The position numbers and the translations under genes are program-made. Below are positions 41,336-50,085 of a stretch of DNA of 59,429 bases, piece by piece (position 1 is the stretch's first letter; every line of letters starts with the position of its first letter). The notes beneath the pieces are model-generated. The model saw only the letters and a program-made list of their open reading frames with translations, did no database searches and had not been told where the DNA came from. The DNA is from Ruminococcus sp. CAG:563 (GTDB lineage Bacteria > Bacillota > Clostridia > Oscillospirales > Acutalibacteraceae): contig FR882088.1 in NCBI GenBank assembly GCA_000434915.1, positions 8,828 through 68,256 of the forward strand, written 5' to 3'.

Positions 41336-43375
41336 TTGAAATACTATAACGCTAAGGATATCAGAAATATTGCTGTTGCAGGCCATGCAGGACGAGGCAA
41401 GACGACCCTTGTTGAGGCAATGCTTTATATCGCAGGTCTGACAGACAGACTCGGCAGAGTTGATGACGGAACAGCCGTTCTTGACTTTGACCCCGAGGAG
41501 AGAAGAAGAAATGTTTCAGTCTCGGCAGCCGTCGCTCCGATCGAGTGGAAGGACTGCAAGCTTAATATAATAGACACCCCGGGTCTTTTTGACTTTGAGG
41601 GAGAAATGTGCGAAGGTATTGCCGCTTCCGAGTGTGTACTTATCGTTCTCGGTGCAGGTCACAAATATGACGTCGGTGCAGAGAAAGCTTTCAAGGCCGC
41701 CAAGAAGCGTGGCAAGATGTTTGCGATTACTCGTTGTGACAAGGAGCATGCCGATTTCTATAAAACCTTTGAAGAGATCAAGGCGGTTCACGGCGGAGCG
41801 GTTTGTCCTGTTATCGTTCCTTACATAGTTGACGGTCAGGTTAAGGCTTATGTTAACCTTGCCGCTCGCAAGGGCTATGAGTATCATGACGGCAAGGCTG
41901 TTGAAATCCCGATGCCGGATGACCCGAAGATTCAGGAGATGCTCGATATCCTCACCGAGGCTGTTGCAACGGCAAGCGATGAGCTTATGGAAAAGTTCTT
42001 CGCAGGTGAAGAATTTACCCGTAAAGAGATTATCAAGGCTCTTAACGATGGCGTTAATACCAGCTCGGTTTATCCTGTTTATGCATGTGCCGGTTATACA
42101 ACCGATGGCGTTGACCTTCTTATGGACGAGTTGGCATACTCTGCTCCCGACGCCGCTTCTTACGCAGGCGGTAAGGATGTTGAGTGCGACGAGAACGGTC
42201 CTCTTGCAGCACTTTGCTTCAAGACTGTTGCTGACCCGTTCGTAGGCAAGATGTCATATTTCAAGGTTGACAGCGGTAAGATTACCCCCGAAACTCCGGT
42301 TTATAACGCACGCACAGGCGAAACGGAGCGTATGGGTAAGATTATTACAATCAGAGGCAATAAGTCAGAGGATTGCAAGTGCATCCCTGCCGGTGATATC
42401 GGTGTTGTTACAAAGCTTAGCTGTGTTAAGACGGGCGACACAATCTGCTCGGCATCAAATGTTATAGAGCTTAGCGGAATAAACTTCCCGAAGCCGTGTC
42501 TTTCAATGGCTGTCAAGGCCTGCAAGAAGGGTGACGAGGAAAAGGTCGTTTCCGGTATAAACAGACTTCTCGAAGAGGATCCGACAATCAAGTTTGAGAT
42601 GAATCACGAGACAAAGGAGCAGATTCTCTCCGGTCTCGGCGAGCAGCACCTTGACATTATCGTTTCTAAGCTCAAGAGCAAGTTCGGTATCGACGTTGAG
42701 CTTACTCCGCCTCGTGTGGCTTACAGAGAAGCTATTCGCAGGACCGTTAAGGTTCAGGGTCGCCATAAGAAGCAGTCGGGCGGTCACGGCCAGTTCGGTG
42801 ACGTTTGGATTCGCTTTGAGCCGACAGAGGGCGACGATCTCGTATTTGAATCTGAGGTTGTCGGCGGTTCCGTTCCGAAGAACTATTTCCCGGCAGTTGA
42901 AAAGGGACTTCGTGAGTGCATGAAGAAGGGCGTTATGGCAGGCTATCCGATGGTTGGTCTCAAGGCTGTACTTTATGACGGTTCCTACCATCCGGTTGAT
43001 TCATCTGAAATGGCATTCAAGACGGCCGCTTCTCTTGCTTTCAAGTCCGGTATTCCGCAGGCAAGCCCGGCAATCCTTGAACCGATAGGAACGCTTAAGG
43101 CCCTTATGCCCGAAGCATATCTCGGCGATATCATGGGTGACGTTACAAAGCGTCGCGGCCGTGTTCTCGGCATGGGCCCGTCTGAAGAGGATCACAGTCT
43201 CCAAGAGCTTGTTGCCGAAGTTCCGATGGCTGAAATGGCTAACTTTGCAACCGTTCTCCGCTCCGTTACGGCAGGCAGAGGATCGTTCACCTTTGAGTTC
43301 ACACGCTATGAGGACGCTCCCGTTCCCGTTGCGGAAAAGGTTATCGCAGACTCAAAGCTTCTTGAGGACGATTGA
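41336..43375 (+). CDS. elongation factor G-like GTPase with altered G motifs (679 aa)
   Basis: The domain order is that of EF-G: GTP-binding domain, domain II, domain III, domain IV with KQSGGHGQFGDVWIRFEP, and domain V. Walker A (AGHAGRGKT) is intact. The G3 motif reads DTPGLFDF, so the catalytic histidine of DTPGH is leucine (about residue 84). The G4 motif NKxD reads TRCD (about 132-135). G2 reads RRRNVSVSA in place of ERGITIxS. It therefore belongs to the EF-G-like paralogue group rather than the canonical factor and may hydrolyse GTP poorly. The start is TTG, supported by AAGGAGG 7 nt upstream. Its biological role is unknown. Confidence 0.88.
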   Translation: MKYYNAKDIRNIAVAGHAGRGKTTLVEAMLYIAGLTDRLGRVDDGTAVLDFDPEERRRNVSVSAAVAPIEWKDCKLNIIDTPGLFDFEGEMCEGIAASECVLIVLGAGHKYDVGAEKAFKAAKKRGKMFAITRCDKEHADFYKTFEEIKAVHGGAVCPVIVPYIVDGQVKAYVNLAARKGYEYHDGKAVEIPMPDDPKIQEMLDILTEAVATASDELMEKFFAGEEFTRKEIIKALNDGVNTSSVYPVYACAGYTTDGVDLLMDELAYSAPDAASYAGGKDVECDENGPLAALCFKTVADPFVGKMSYFKVDSGKITPETPVYNARTGETERMGKIITIRGNKSEDCKCIPAGDIGVVTKLSCVKTGDTICSASNVIELSGINFPKPCLSMAVKACKKGDEEKVVSGINRLLEEDPTIKFEMNHETKEQILSGLGEQHLDIIVSKLKSKFGIDVELTPPRVAYREAIRRTVKVQGRHKKQSGGHGQFGDVWIRFEPTEGDDLVFESEVVGGSVPKNYFPAVEKGLRECMKKGVMAGYPMVGLKAVLYDGSYHPVDSSEMAFKTAASLAFKSGIPQASPAILEPIGTLKALMPEAYLGDIMGDVTKRRGRVLGMGPSEEDHSLQELVAEVPMAEMANFATVLRSVTAGRGSFTFEFTRYEDAPVPVAEKVIADSKLLEDD

Positions 43376-43396
43376 TAAATCAGAATATAAAACCAA

Positions 43397-43437
43397 GCTC
43401 CCCGACGTAAGTCGGGGAGCAATTTGTTTGTGTTTTT
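43397..43437. terminator. terminator between EF-G-like and metH genes
   Basis: The perfect stem GCTCCCCGAC with GTCGGGGAGC is followed by a T-rich tract on the plus strand. The genes converge here. Confidence 0.75.
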
Positions 43438-45808
43438 ATCCTATTACGGTTTCGGCATAACGAACGGATTCCATTGCGTCGGCTGCGTATTTGTCTGCGC
43501 CTATTTTATCGGCATAGTCCTGAGTGAGCACAGCACCGCCTACAACGGTTTTGCACCAGGGGGCTTTCTCTTTTACAAGCTTTACTGTTTCCTCCATCGC
43601 TGGAACTGTTGTTGTCATCAGAGCACTCAAACCGACGATCGGAGCATGATTTTCTATGACGGCGTTTAAAATGGTCTCGGGCGGAACGTTTTTGCCAAGG
43701 TCGATAACATTATAGCCGTAGTTTTCAAGCAAAAGCTTTACAATGTTCTTTCCGATATCATGGATATCACCGTGGACGGTTGCAATTACAATGTTACCTT
43801 TTTTGACACTGTTGCCGTCCGCCGCCATGGCTGCCTTTATGACCTCAAATGAAGCTTTTGCCGCTTCCGCACTCATCAGAAGCTGGGGAAGAAATAGCTT
43901 TTTTTCTTCAAATCGCTTTCCCACATCGTCAAGTGCGGGGATAACATGAGAGTTTACTATATCGAGAGGTGCGTTTTCGCCAAGCATAGCCGTCGTTATC
44001 TCGCTTGATTTCTCCTTGAGCCCCTTTTCTATCGCTTCTTTGAGAGTGAGGGAGCTTTCATGCTTAACTGTCGGCTGAACCTCCTGCTGTGAAGCGAAAT
44101 TGATGAAGTCCATGCAGTTGTCGTCGAGACCTTTAACAACGTTAAAGCTGTAGTAGGCCTCCATCATTCTTGCCGAATACGGGTTCATGATTGCGGCGGA
44201 AAGGCCGTTTTCCATCGCTGTGGTGAAGAATGCCGCATTGACAAGCTCTCTTGACGGCAGGCCGAACGAGACGTTGGAAACGCCGAGTGAGGTGTTGCAT
44301 CCGAGCTGTTCCGTAATTTTCTTGACGGTTTCAAGCGTTGTAACCGCCGACATTTTATCTGCACTGACGGTCATTGCCAAGGGGTCGAATATAATATCTT
44401 TTTTGTTGATTCCGTATAAGGCGGCAGTCAGAAGAATTTTTCTTGCGATTTTCATTCTGCCTTCAACCGTTGACGGGATTCCTTTTTCATCAAGTGTGAG
44501 CGCAACGACAAATCCGCCGTATTTTTTAACAAGAGGGAAAATCGCATTCATGTTTTCCTCTTTGCCGTTGACAGAATTTATCATCGCCTTGCCGTTGTAT
44601 CGGCGTAGTGCGCTTTCCATTGCGACAGGGTCGGAGGAGTCTATCTGCAACGGAAGGTCGGTTACGCATTGAAGCTCGCAAACAGAGGTTGTCAGCATTT
44701 GTGCCTCGTCGATTCCGGGCAGACCGACATTAACGTCGAGCACATGAACTCCCTTGGCCTGCTGGTTTACCGCTTCCTGAAGAATGTAACCTATGTCGTT
44801 TTCAAGAAGAGCCTGCTTGAAACGCTTTTTACCTGTGGGGTTGATTCTTTCGCCGATCAGAATCGGCTTTTCTCCGAAGAAAACGGCTTTGTTGTATGAT
44901 GTGCAGACGGAGTATGTCTTTTTTTCAATCTCCTTCGGCTTCATGCCGCGTGTAAGCTCACAAACTTTTTTGATATATTCCGGTGTTGTGCCGCAGCAGC
45001 CGCCGACGATTCTCACTCCGTTTTCAACGGAAAGCTTAATATCCTGCGCAAATTCATCTGCGTCAACGTCGTAATATGTCACCTTGCCGTCGCTTTTCGG
45101 CAGGCCGGCATTCGGCTTGAACGCAACGGGAACAGAGCAATATTTCAAAAGCTCGTCCATGACGTCCATAAGCTGCTTCGGGCCGAGCGAGCAGTTTGCA
45201 CCGATTGCGTCAACGCCCATTCCTTCAAGCATTGCCGCCATAACCGCAGGATTCGCTCCCGTCATCAATCGCCCGTTTTCACCGTATGCGTTTGTTACAA
45301 TAATCGGAAGGTCACTGTTTTCCTTGGCAGCAAGCACGGCAGCCTTAGTCTCATAGCTGTCGTTCATTGTTTCAATAGTGATGAGGTCGACGCCGTATTT
45401 TACGCCGAGCCTTATCGTTTCGGCAAAGATTTTAACCGCATCCTCAAAGTCAAGATCGCCAAGAGGTTTAAGCAATTTTCCGGTCGGGCCTACATCGAGT
45501 GCAATAAATTTTTCCTGCTCTCCCGATGAAGCTTTTCTTGCCTCATCGGCATTTTTAACGGCATGACAAATAATTTCATCAAGCTCATCTATGCTGAATT
45601 TAAGCGTATTTGCACCAAAGGTGTTTGTGTTTACGACATTGCTGCCGCTGTCGTAGTAGTTTTTGTGTATTTCTCGGATTACCTCGGGGTGGGAGATGTT
45701 CCAATGCTCGGGCAGCTCCCCCGGCTGCAATCCGCTTTTTTGCAAGAGCGTGCCCATACCGCCGTCGAGGTAAACTATATTATTTTTGATAAAATCACGA
45801 ATGTTCAT
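43436..45808 (-). CDS. metH: B12-dependent methionine synthase without reactivation domain (790 aa)
   Basis: This enzyme transfers the methyl group of methyl-tetrahydrofolate to homocysteine through cobalamin. The homocysteine domain (about residues 1-295) has the zinc cysteines in GANCSLG and GGCCGTTP. The pterin domain (about 315-560) has GERINPTG. The cap and cobalamin domains (about 570-790) include VHGDIHDIGKNIV with the cobalt-ligand histidine. The C-terminal AdoMet-binding reactivation domain of full-length MetH is missing; it is encoded by the preceding gene. The ATG at 45808 has AGGAAG at 7 nt. An alternative ATG at 45826 overlaps the upstream stop (ATGA) and could be coupled. Confidence 0.94.
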   Translation of the reverse strand: MNIRDFIKNNIVYLDGGMGTLLQKSGLQPGELPEHWNISHPEVIREIHKNYYDSGSNVVNTNTFGANTLKFSIDELDEIICHAVKNADEARKASSGEQEKFIALDVGPTGKLLKPLGDLDFEDAVKIFAETIRLGVKYGVDLITIETMNDSYETKAAVLAAKENSDLPIIVTNAYGENGRLMTGANPAVMAAMLEGMGVDAIGANCSLGPKQLMDVMDELLKYCSVPVAFKPNAGLPKSDGKVTYYDVDADEFAQDIKLSVENGVRIVGGCCGTTPEYIKKVCELTRGMKPKEIEKKTYSVCTSYNKAVFFGEKPILIGERINPTGKKRFKQALLENDIGYILQEAVNQQAKGVHVLDVNVGLPGIDEAQMLTTSVCELQCVTDLPLQIDSSDPVAMESALRRYNGKAMINSVNGKEENMNAIFPLVKKYGGFVVALTLDEKGIPSTVEGRMKIARKILLTAALYGINKKDIIFDPLAMTVSADKMSAVTTLETVKKITEQLGCNTSLGVSNVSFGLPSRELVNAAFFTTAMENGLSAAIMNPYSARMMEAYYSFNVVKGLDDNCMDFINFASQQEVQPTVKHESSLTLKEAIEKGLKEKSSEITTAMLGENAPLDIVNSHVIPALDDVGKRFEEKKLFLPQLLMSAEAAKASFEVIKAAMAADGNSVKKGNIVIATVHGDIHDIGKNIVKLLLENYGYNVIDLGKNVPPETILNAVIENHAPIVGLSALMTTTVPAMEETVKLVKEKAPWCKTVVGGAVLTQDYADKIGADKYAADAMESVRYAETVIG

Positions 45809-45822
45809 TGAAACACTTCCTA

Positions 45823-46422
45823 TCATCCTAGTATTCCGACAAATGCTGTTACCGATTTTGACGGTGACATCAACAGTGTGTCGCCGAGCGTTACGCCTAT
45901 TCTCTTGGGACAGTCAAGCAACGCAAAAATCATTTTTTGGGTTGCTAACGGCAGATCACCGTAGCCGGGACTGAATCTCGGCTTGAGTCTTTCTCCGTTT
46001 TTTTCATATTCCGATTTCATTTTCTCACAGAATTCATCGCAGAGAGCTTCAACTCTTTCGGCACCGATTGCCTGAAAGCAGAGAGCCTTTGTCGGCGAAA
46101 GTCTTGAATATTTTGAAATCAGTCGGTCGATTCCTACACCGATTGTCGCGGCAAAGACTATTGCTTTATCGCAGCCGCTGAGATTTCTTGCAAGGTTTTT
46201 ACTTTCGATTTGTCCGCACGGCAGAGCTATTGTATCGCCGTTAGTTTCAGCCGACAAAACGGCATAGCAAACCTTATATTGAAGCGTTGCCCGAGCCTCG
46301 GCGAGACATTCGTCGATAAGCTCGATAATTTCATCACCGCCGCCGAGCGACGACATATATCGCATAATCTCTCTTTTGTTTATATCCGGTTCTGGGAAAG
46401 ATAAGCTGTAAACCGTTTCCAT
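45823..46422 (-). CDS. methionine synthase activation domain protein (199 aa)
   Basis: This stand-alone protein resembles the AdoMet-binding C-terminal domain of MetH, which reductively remethylates oxidised cobalamin. The recognisable end reads RFSPGYGDLPLATQK and then LLMSPSKSVTAFVGI, matching the RxxPGYxxxP and S-V-S segments of that domain. It lies between metF (4-bp gap) and metH (overlapping or nearly so), so a split methionine synthase is clear. The ribosome site is weak, and coupling to metF is likely. Confidence 0.85.
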   Translation of the reverse strand: METVYSLSFPEPDINKREIMRYMSSLGGGDEIIELIDECLAEARATLQYKVCYAVLSAETNGDTIALPCGQIESKNLARNLSGCDKAIVFAATIGVGIDRLISKYSRLSPTKALCFQAIGAERVEALCDEFCEKMKSEYEKNGERLKPRFSPGYGDLPLATQKMIFALLDCPKRIGVTLGDTLLMSPSKSVTAFVGILG

Positions 46423-46426
46423 AACA

Positions 46427-47305
46427 TCACTTGCCTAAAATATCGGAAAGATTGGACTGTATTTTCTGTGCAACGTCGGGCTTGTTCATTGAATAAACGT
46501 GAACATTCTCAACGCCGTTTGCATAAAGATCGATGATCTGATCCGTTGCATAGGCGATGCCGGCCTGCTTCATCGCAAGGGGGTCGGAGCCGAATTTGTC
46601 AACAAGACTTTTGAATCTTTGCGGCATGAATGAGCCTGAAAGCTTTATTGCACGGTCAACCTGTTTCGCATTGGTTATCGGCATAATTCCGGCAACGATC
46701 GGCACGGTGATACCTGCCTCGCGGATTTTATAAAGAAAATTATATAAAAGATTATTGTCAAAAAACATTTGAGTCGTCAAGAATTCACAGCCTGCCTCAA
46801 TCTTTTCCTTAAGATGTTTGATATCCTCTTTCTGATTGGGGCTTTCGGGATGAATCTCGGGGTAGCATGCGCCGCCGATGCAGAAATCAAAACCGCTTTC
46901 CTTGATTTCACGGATAAGGTCAACGGCAAATTGATGATCCCAACCGCTCCTGTCCTCGTTCTCCATTTCCGCAGGAATATCACCACGAAGTGCAAGAACG
47001 TTCTTTATCCCACGCTTGTTCATCTCGGCAATTCGCTCGTGAACGGTCGCTTTTGATGAGGAAACGCAGGTTAGATGAGCAAGTGTCGGCACGCCGTAAT
47101 CCTTCATGATGTCCTCGGCAATATCGAGCGTATATCTGCTCGTTCCGCCGCCTGCACCGTAGGTTATGCTCATGTAAGAAGGCTTGAGCTTCGCAATCTC
47201 ATGGGTTGCATGCAGAACACTTTCAAAAGCTGTGTCTGTTTTGGGCGGAAAAACCTCAAAAGATAAAGACATTTTTCCGTTGTTGAGAATATTTGTGATT
47301 TTCAT
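46427..47305 (-). CDS. metF: methylenetetrahydrofolate reductase (292 aa)
   Basis: This flavoenzyme reduces methylene-THF to methyl-THF, the methyl donor for MetH. The family segments SFEVFPPKTD, YMSITYGAGGGTS, AHLTCVSS, ALRGDIP and FLTTQMFFDN are present. The ATG at 47305 has GGAGGGAG about 8 nt upstream; in-frame codons before it lie in the spacer after the DUF6056-like gene. It is first in a three-gene methionine module, with metF and metH products acting in sequence. Confidence 0.95.
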   Translation of the reverse strand: MKITNILNNGKMSLSFEVFPPKTDTAFESVLHATHEIAKLKPSYMSITYGAGGGTSRYTLDIAEDIMKDYGVPTLAHLTCVSSSKATVHERIAEMNKRGIKNVLALRGDIPAEMENEDRSGWDHQFAVDLIREIKESGFDFCIGGACYPEIHPESPNQKEDIKHLKEKIEAGCEFLTTQMFFDNNLLYNFLYKIREAGITVPIVAGIMPITNAKQVDRAIKLSGSFMPQRFKSLVDKFGSDPLAMKQAGIAYATDQIIDLYANGVENVHVYSMNKPDVAQKIQSNLSDILGK

Positions 47306-47330
47306 ATATGCCGCTCCCTCCGGGGTCAAG

Positions 47331-48797
47331 TTATTTCTTCTCTTTAACGCTGTTAAGCCCGTAATGCATGGCAAAGGTAATGTTGCGCCAATGCTCCGGG
47401 TCCTCGGTTATGTCCGCACCGTCCGTTGATGGTGCGTGCTTATCGGTTGTGTAGTATTTTTCAAGCTCAAGGTTATAGTTGCCCTGTGCCTTTTGTTCTT
47501 CGATATATGCATCACGCTTGACGTTGAATGCATGAAATTTTTTCATATCCTGTGCCGTATGAACGCACGACATCATGCTCCATATCGACCAGAATATGAC
47601 AGAAATCAGAAGGAGTCTGCGAGTGAGATTTTCACTGAGCAGAATTCGGTAGACGAGGATTCCGACAGCCGTCATGGCATAGACATAAATGCCGAACCAT
47701 GCCCTTGTCGGAAACTGGGGAGAAGCGACCATGACCGCAGCCGCACCGAATGCTCCGAGTAAGGCGATAAATGCGATGCCTGTCTTTTTGTTGCCGTTTT
47801 CACGGTCGTAGGTATAAAGAATAATTGCACACACAACGAATGCTCCAACGAAAACGGAGAGAAACAGAATCATATTCGCAGGGATATTTACGAGTCTTGT
47901 TGCAATCGAATTACCGACCTCGTCGCCGATATCGACACGTCTTGAATTGCCGGGAGCCGAAACCATGAAGAAGAATCCGCAGAGTGTGCCGATGAGACCT
48001 GTGACCGACCAAATCGGAAGCTTCCTTTTGTGAACTCGGCAATAAATCATGAAAAGCACGGTAACGCCGATGAATGCTGCACTTGTGTTTTCGTTTGTTG
48101 CACCTGCCGCAAGACAGGCGAGGGTCATTACTATTGTCTTAAGCCATGGAATTTTGTCGTTTTTACCGTCTGCATAGAGCCTGAACGGAAGCAGAACGGC
48201 GAGCCTGAAAACCGAACTCCAAAGGTAATTTATGCTGCCCGTGAGCCAAAGTGCCGTCTTGCCGAAATCAGGAAGAAACGTCCACGCCGCAAGGCAGATG
48301 AGCACAAAAAGAACGGATTTGTGCTGTTTGCTCGTACCCTTGCAATGCTTGTAAATAAGAAGCATCAGTGCAACGTAAGCCGCAGAATTGAGAACGTTGA
48401 AAACACCTTTCGGGAGAATCAGAACGCCTTGAACAACTGCATGGATAAGAATTCGTCCGTTCATGACATTGTAGTGTGCCTTCATGGATTCGACGATATC
48501 TGAGATGCTCTCAACCCTTTGATCTCTAATAGAAAGCAGGATAAAATCTCCGATTCCGTTCTCGGAAAAAATATTAAAATAAATATAATCGTCGTTAAGA
48601 TACGGAGTACAATAATTGAGAAAAAGCATGACGGCAAAAAGAATCACGCTGACGACGGCTATAATCGCAACGTTCAGCTTTTGTTTAGAGTTAATTTGAT
48701 TATCTGCACGGCAAAAAGCGGAATACAATTTACCTGAAAAAGCCTTGCTTTTGGAAGCGGTTCTTTCGCAGAAAGCGTCAAAGCGGTTTTCTTTCAT
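47331..48797 (-). CDS. polytopic membrane protein, DUF6056-like (488 aa)
   Basis: About ten to twelve hydrophobic helices are visible, beginning at about residue 40. A short external NDDYIYF segment follows the first helix. Further features are WLTGSINYLWSS, GATNENTS and SAPGNSRRVD. This arrangement resembles GT-C-like envelope proteins of unknown specificity grouped as DUF6056 (family recalled from memory). The N-terminal 40 residues are cytoplasmic and basic. GGAGGG precedes the ATG at 48797. It is 25 bp ahead of metF, but a functional link with methionine synthesis is not evident. Confidence 0.7.
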   Translation of the reverse strand: MKENRFDAFCERTASKSKAFSGKLYSAFCRADNQINSKQKLNVAIIAVVSVILFAVMLFLNYCTPYLNDDYIYFNIFSENGIGDFILLSIRDQRVESISDIVESMKAHYNVMNGRILIHAVVQGVLILPKGVFNVLNSAAYVALMLLIYKHCKGTSKQHKSVLFVLICLAAWTFLPDFGKTALWLTGSINYLWSSVFRLAVLLPFRLYADGKNDKIPWLKTIVMTLACLAAGATNENTSAAFIGVTVLFMIYCRVHKRKLPIWSVTGLIGTLCGFFFMVSAPGNSRRVDIGDEVGNSIATRLVNIPANMILFLSVFVGAFVVCAIILYTYDRENGNKKTGIAFIALLGAFGAAAVMVASPQFPTRAWFGIYVYAMTAVGILVYRILLSENLTRRLLLISVIFWSIWSMMSCVHTAQDMKKFHAFNVKRDAYIEEQKAQGNYNLELEKYYTTDKHAPSTDGADITEDPEHWRNITFAMHYGLNSVKEKK

Positions 48798-48926
48798 CAA
48801 TATCCCTCCGTTTATGGAAAATATTATAATACACAGACGAGAAAAAAACAACCTTTAATAACGAACATTTCTTGACGGAGCGAATATTTCTGATAGTAGG
48901 AATATTTTGTGAAATCGGTGATTTTA

Positions 48927-49670
48927 ATGAACTTTTTGACTGAAACAGTCGTCGGAATATTACTGCCTTTTCTCGGGACAACAATCGGAGCGGCGGCAGT
49001 GTTTTTTATAAAAGGAAAGACAAATCCACGTTTCCACCGAGCTATGCTCGGCTTTGCGGCAGGTGTTATGACGGCGGCGTCGGTTTGGTCGCTTTTGATT
49101 CCGTCAATCGAAGCGGCAGGCTCATGGATTCCCGCTGTTACGGGCTTTCTTGTCGGAACGGCGGCAATGATGCTTTTGGATACGCTTGTGCCCGATTTTG
49201 ATTTGAATACGGATAAGGAGCCGAAGCTCGGTGAAAACTTTATGCTTTTTGTTGCCGTGACCTTGCATAATATACCCGAGGGTATGGCTGTCGGTGTGGC
49301 TTTTGCAGGTTTGATAAGCGGAATTATACCGCTATCGGAGGCGTTGACTCTTTCAATCGGCATTGCCGTGCAGAATTTTCCCGAGGGTACGATTATATCC
49401 GCCCCGTTGGTGACTGACGGAATGAGCAAAAAAAGAGCATTTCTTTACGGTGTGATTTCGGGAGCCGTTGAGCCAGTAGCTTCGGTTTTGACGGTGTTGC
49501 TTACATGGCTTGTTGCGCCGATATTGCCGTATGTTCTTTCCTTTGCGGCAGGGGCCATGATATATGTCGTGTCGCACGAGCTGATCCCCGAGGCCAAAAG
49601 CCGAGTCGGAACGGCAGGCACAGCGGTCGGCTTTGCCATAATGATGCTATTGGACGTTGCAATGGGTTAG
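48927..49670 (+). CDS. ZIP-family divalent metal transporter (247 aa)
   Basis: This is an inner-membrane importer of zinc, iron or manganese. Eight helices are visible. The transport-site motifs are HNIPEGMAVG in helix IV and QNFPEGTIISAPL in helix V, where the usual second histidine of HxxPEG is a glutamine/asparagine pair; HELIPEA follows in a later helix. The ATG at 48927 has GGTGAT at 5 nt, and a GTG six codons earlier is an alternative. Metal specificity is not determinable. Confidence 0.9.
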   Translation: MNFLTETVVGILLPFLGTTIGAAAVFFIKGKTNPRFHRAMLGFAAGVMTAASVWSLLIPSIEAAGSWIPAVTGFLVGTAAMMLLDTLVPDFDLNTDKEPKLGENFMLFVAVTLHNIPEGMAVGVAFAGLISGIIPLSEALTLSIGIAVQNFPEGTIISAPLVTDGMSKKRAFLYGVISGAVEPVASVLTVLLTWLVAPILPYVLSFAAGAMIYVVSHELIPEAKSRVGTAGTAVGFAIMMLLDVAMG

Positions 49671-49706
49671 TTTTTTGGAAATTTTTAAATTTTTCCGCAA
49701 AACATA

Positions 49707-49735
49707 TTGACAAAACCCATTCGCTGATGTATAAT
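49707..49735 (+). promoter_or_regulatory. consensus promoter of tRNA-Gln
   Basis: Perfect TTGACA (49707-49712) and TATAAT (49730-49735) with a 17-nt spacer lie 14 bp before the tRNA. Confidence 0.88.
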
Positions 49736-49749
49736 ATCAAACGTTCTTT

Positions 49750-49823
49750 AGCGGAATTGTGTAACGGTAGCACGACAGACTCTGACTCTGTTTGTTGGGG
49801 TTCGAATCCCTATTCCGCTGCCA
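49750..49823 (+). tRNA. tRNA-Gln (anticodon CTG)
   Basis: The cloverleaf folds fully: acceptor AGCGGAA with TTCCGCT, D stem GTGT with GCAC, anticodon stem ACAGA with TCTGT around loop CTCTGAC, and T stem TGGGG with CCCTA around TTCGAAT. The discriminator is G and CCA is encoded. Anticodon CTG reads the glutamine codon CAG. It is a lone tRNA with its own promoter and terminator. Confidence 0.95.
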
Positions 49824-49827
49824 CCAT

Positions 49828-49870
49828 AGGGCACTAAAAATGATACAATTTTTAGTGTCCTATTTTTTTG
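49828..49870 (+). terminator. terminator of tRNA-Gln
   Basis: The hairpin GGCACTAAAAAT with ATTTTTAGTGTCC is followed by TATTTTTTT. Confidence 0.85.
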
Positions 49871-50009
49871 CCTTAAACCTTGTAAATAAAGGCTTTTCAG
49901 CGTTTGTTGATGTTTTTATTTCTTCAGCAGATGCTTTTTTATATTAGCTTTTAGAGCAGAATTAACTAATTTTTGCATTTTGATGTGACAATAAAAACTA
50001 TTAAATACA

Positions 50010-50038
50010 TTGAATTAATAATTCTGAAATGATATAAT
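50010..50038 (+). promoter_or_regulatory. promoter of the coiled-coil/Thr-linker protein gene
   Basis: TTGAAT (50010-50015) and TATAAT (50033-50038) are spaced by 17 nt. The stretch 49871-50009 between the tRNA terminator and this promoter shows nothing else. Confidence 0.65.
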
Positions 50039-50085
50039 GGCTTTATAGTTATGTTACAATTTTATAAAAAAGGATAGATAAAAAT

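Noticed and set aside
47306..47330. SAM or cobalamin riboswitch ahead of metF-metH
   Set aside because: Only 25 bp separate metF from the previous gene, and no S-box or B12-box segments were seen further upstream.
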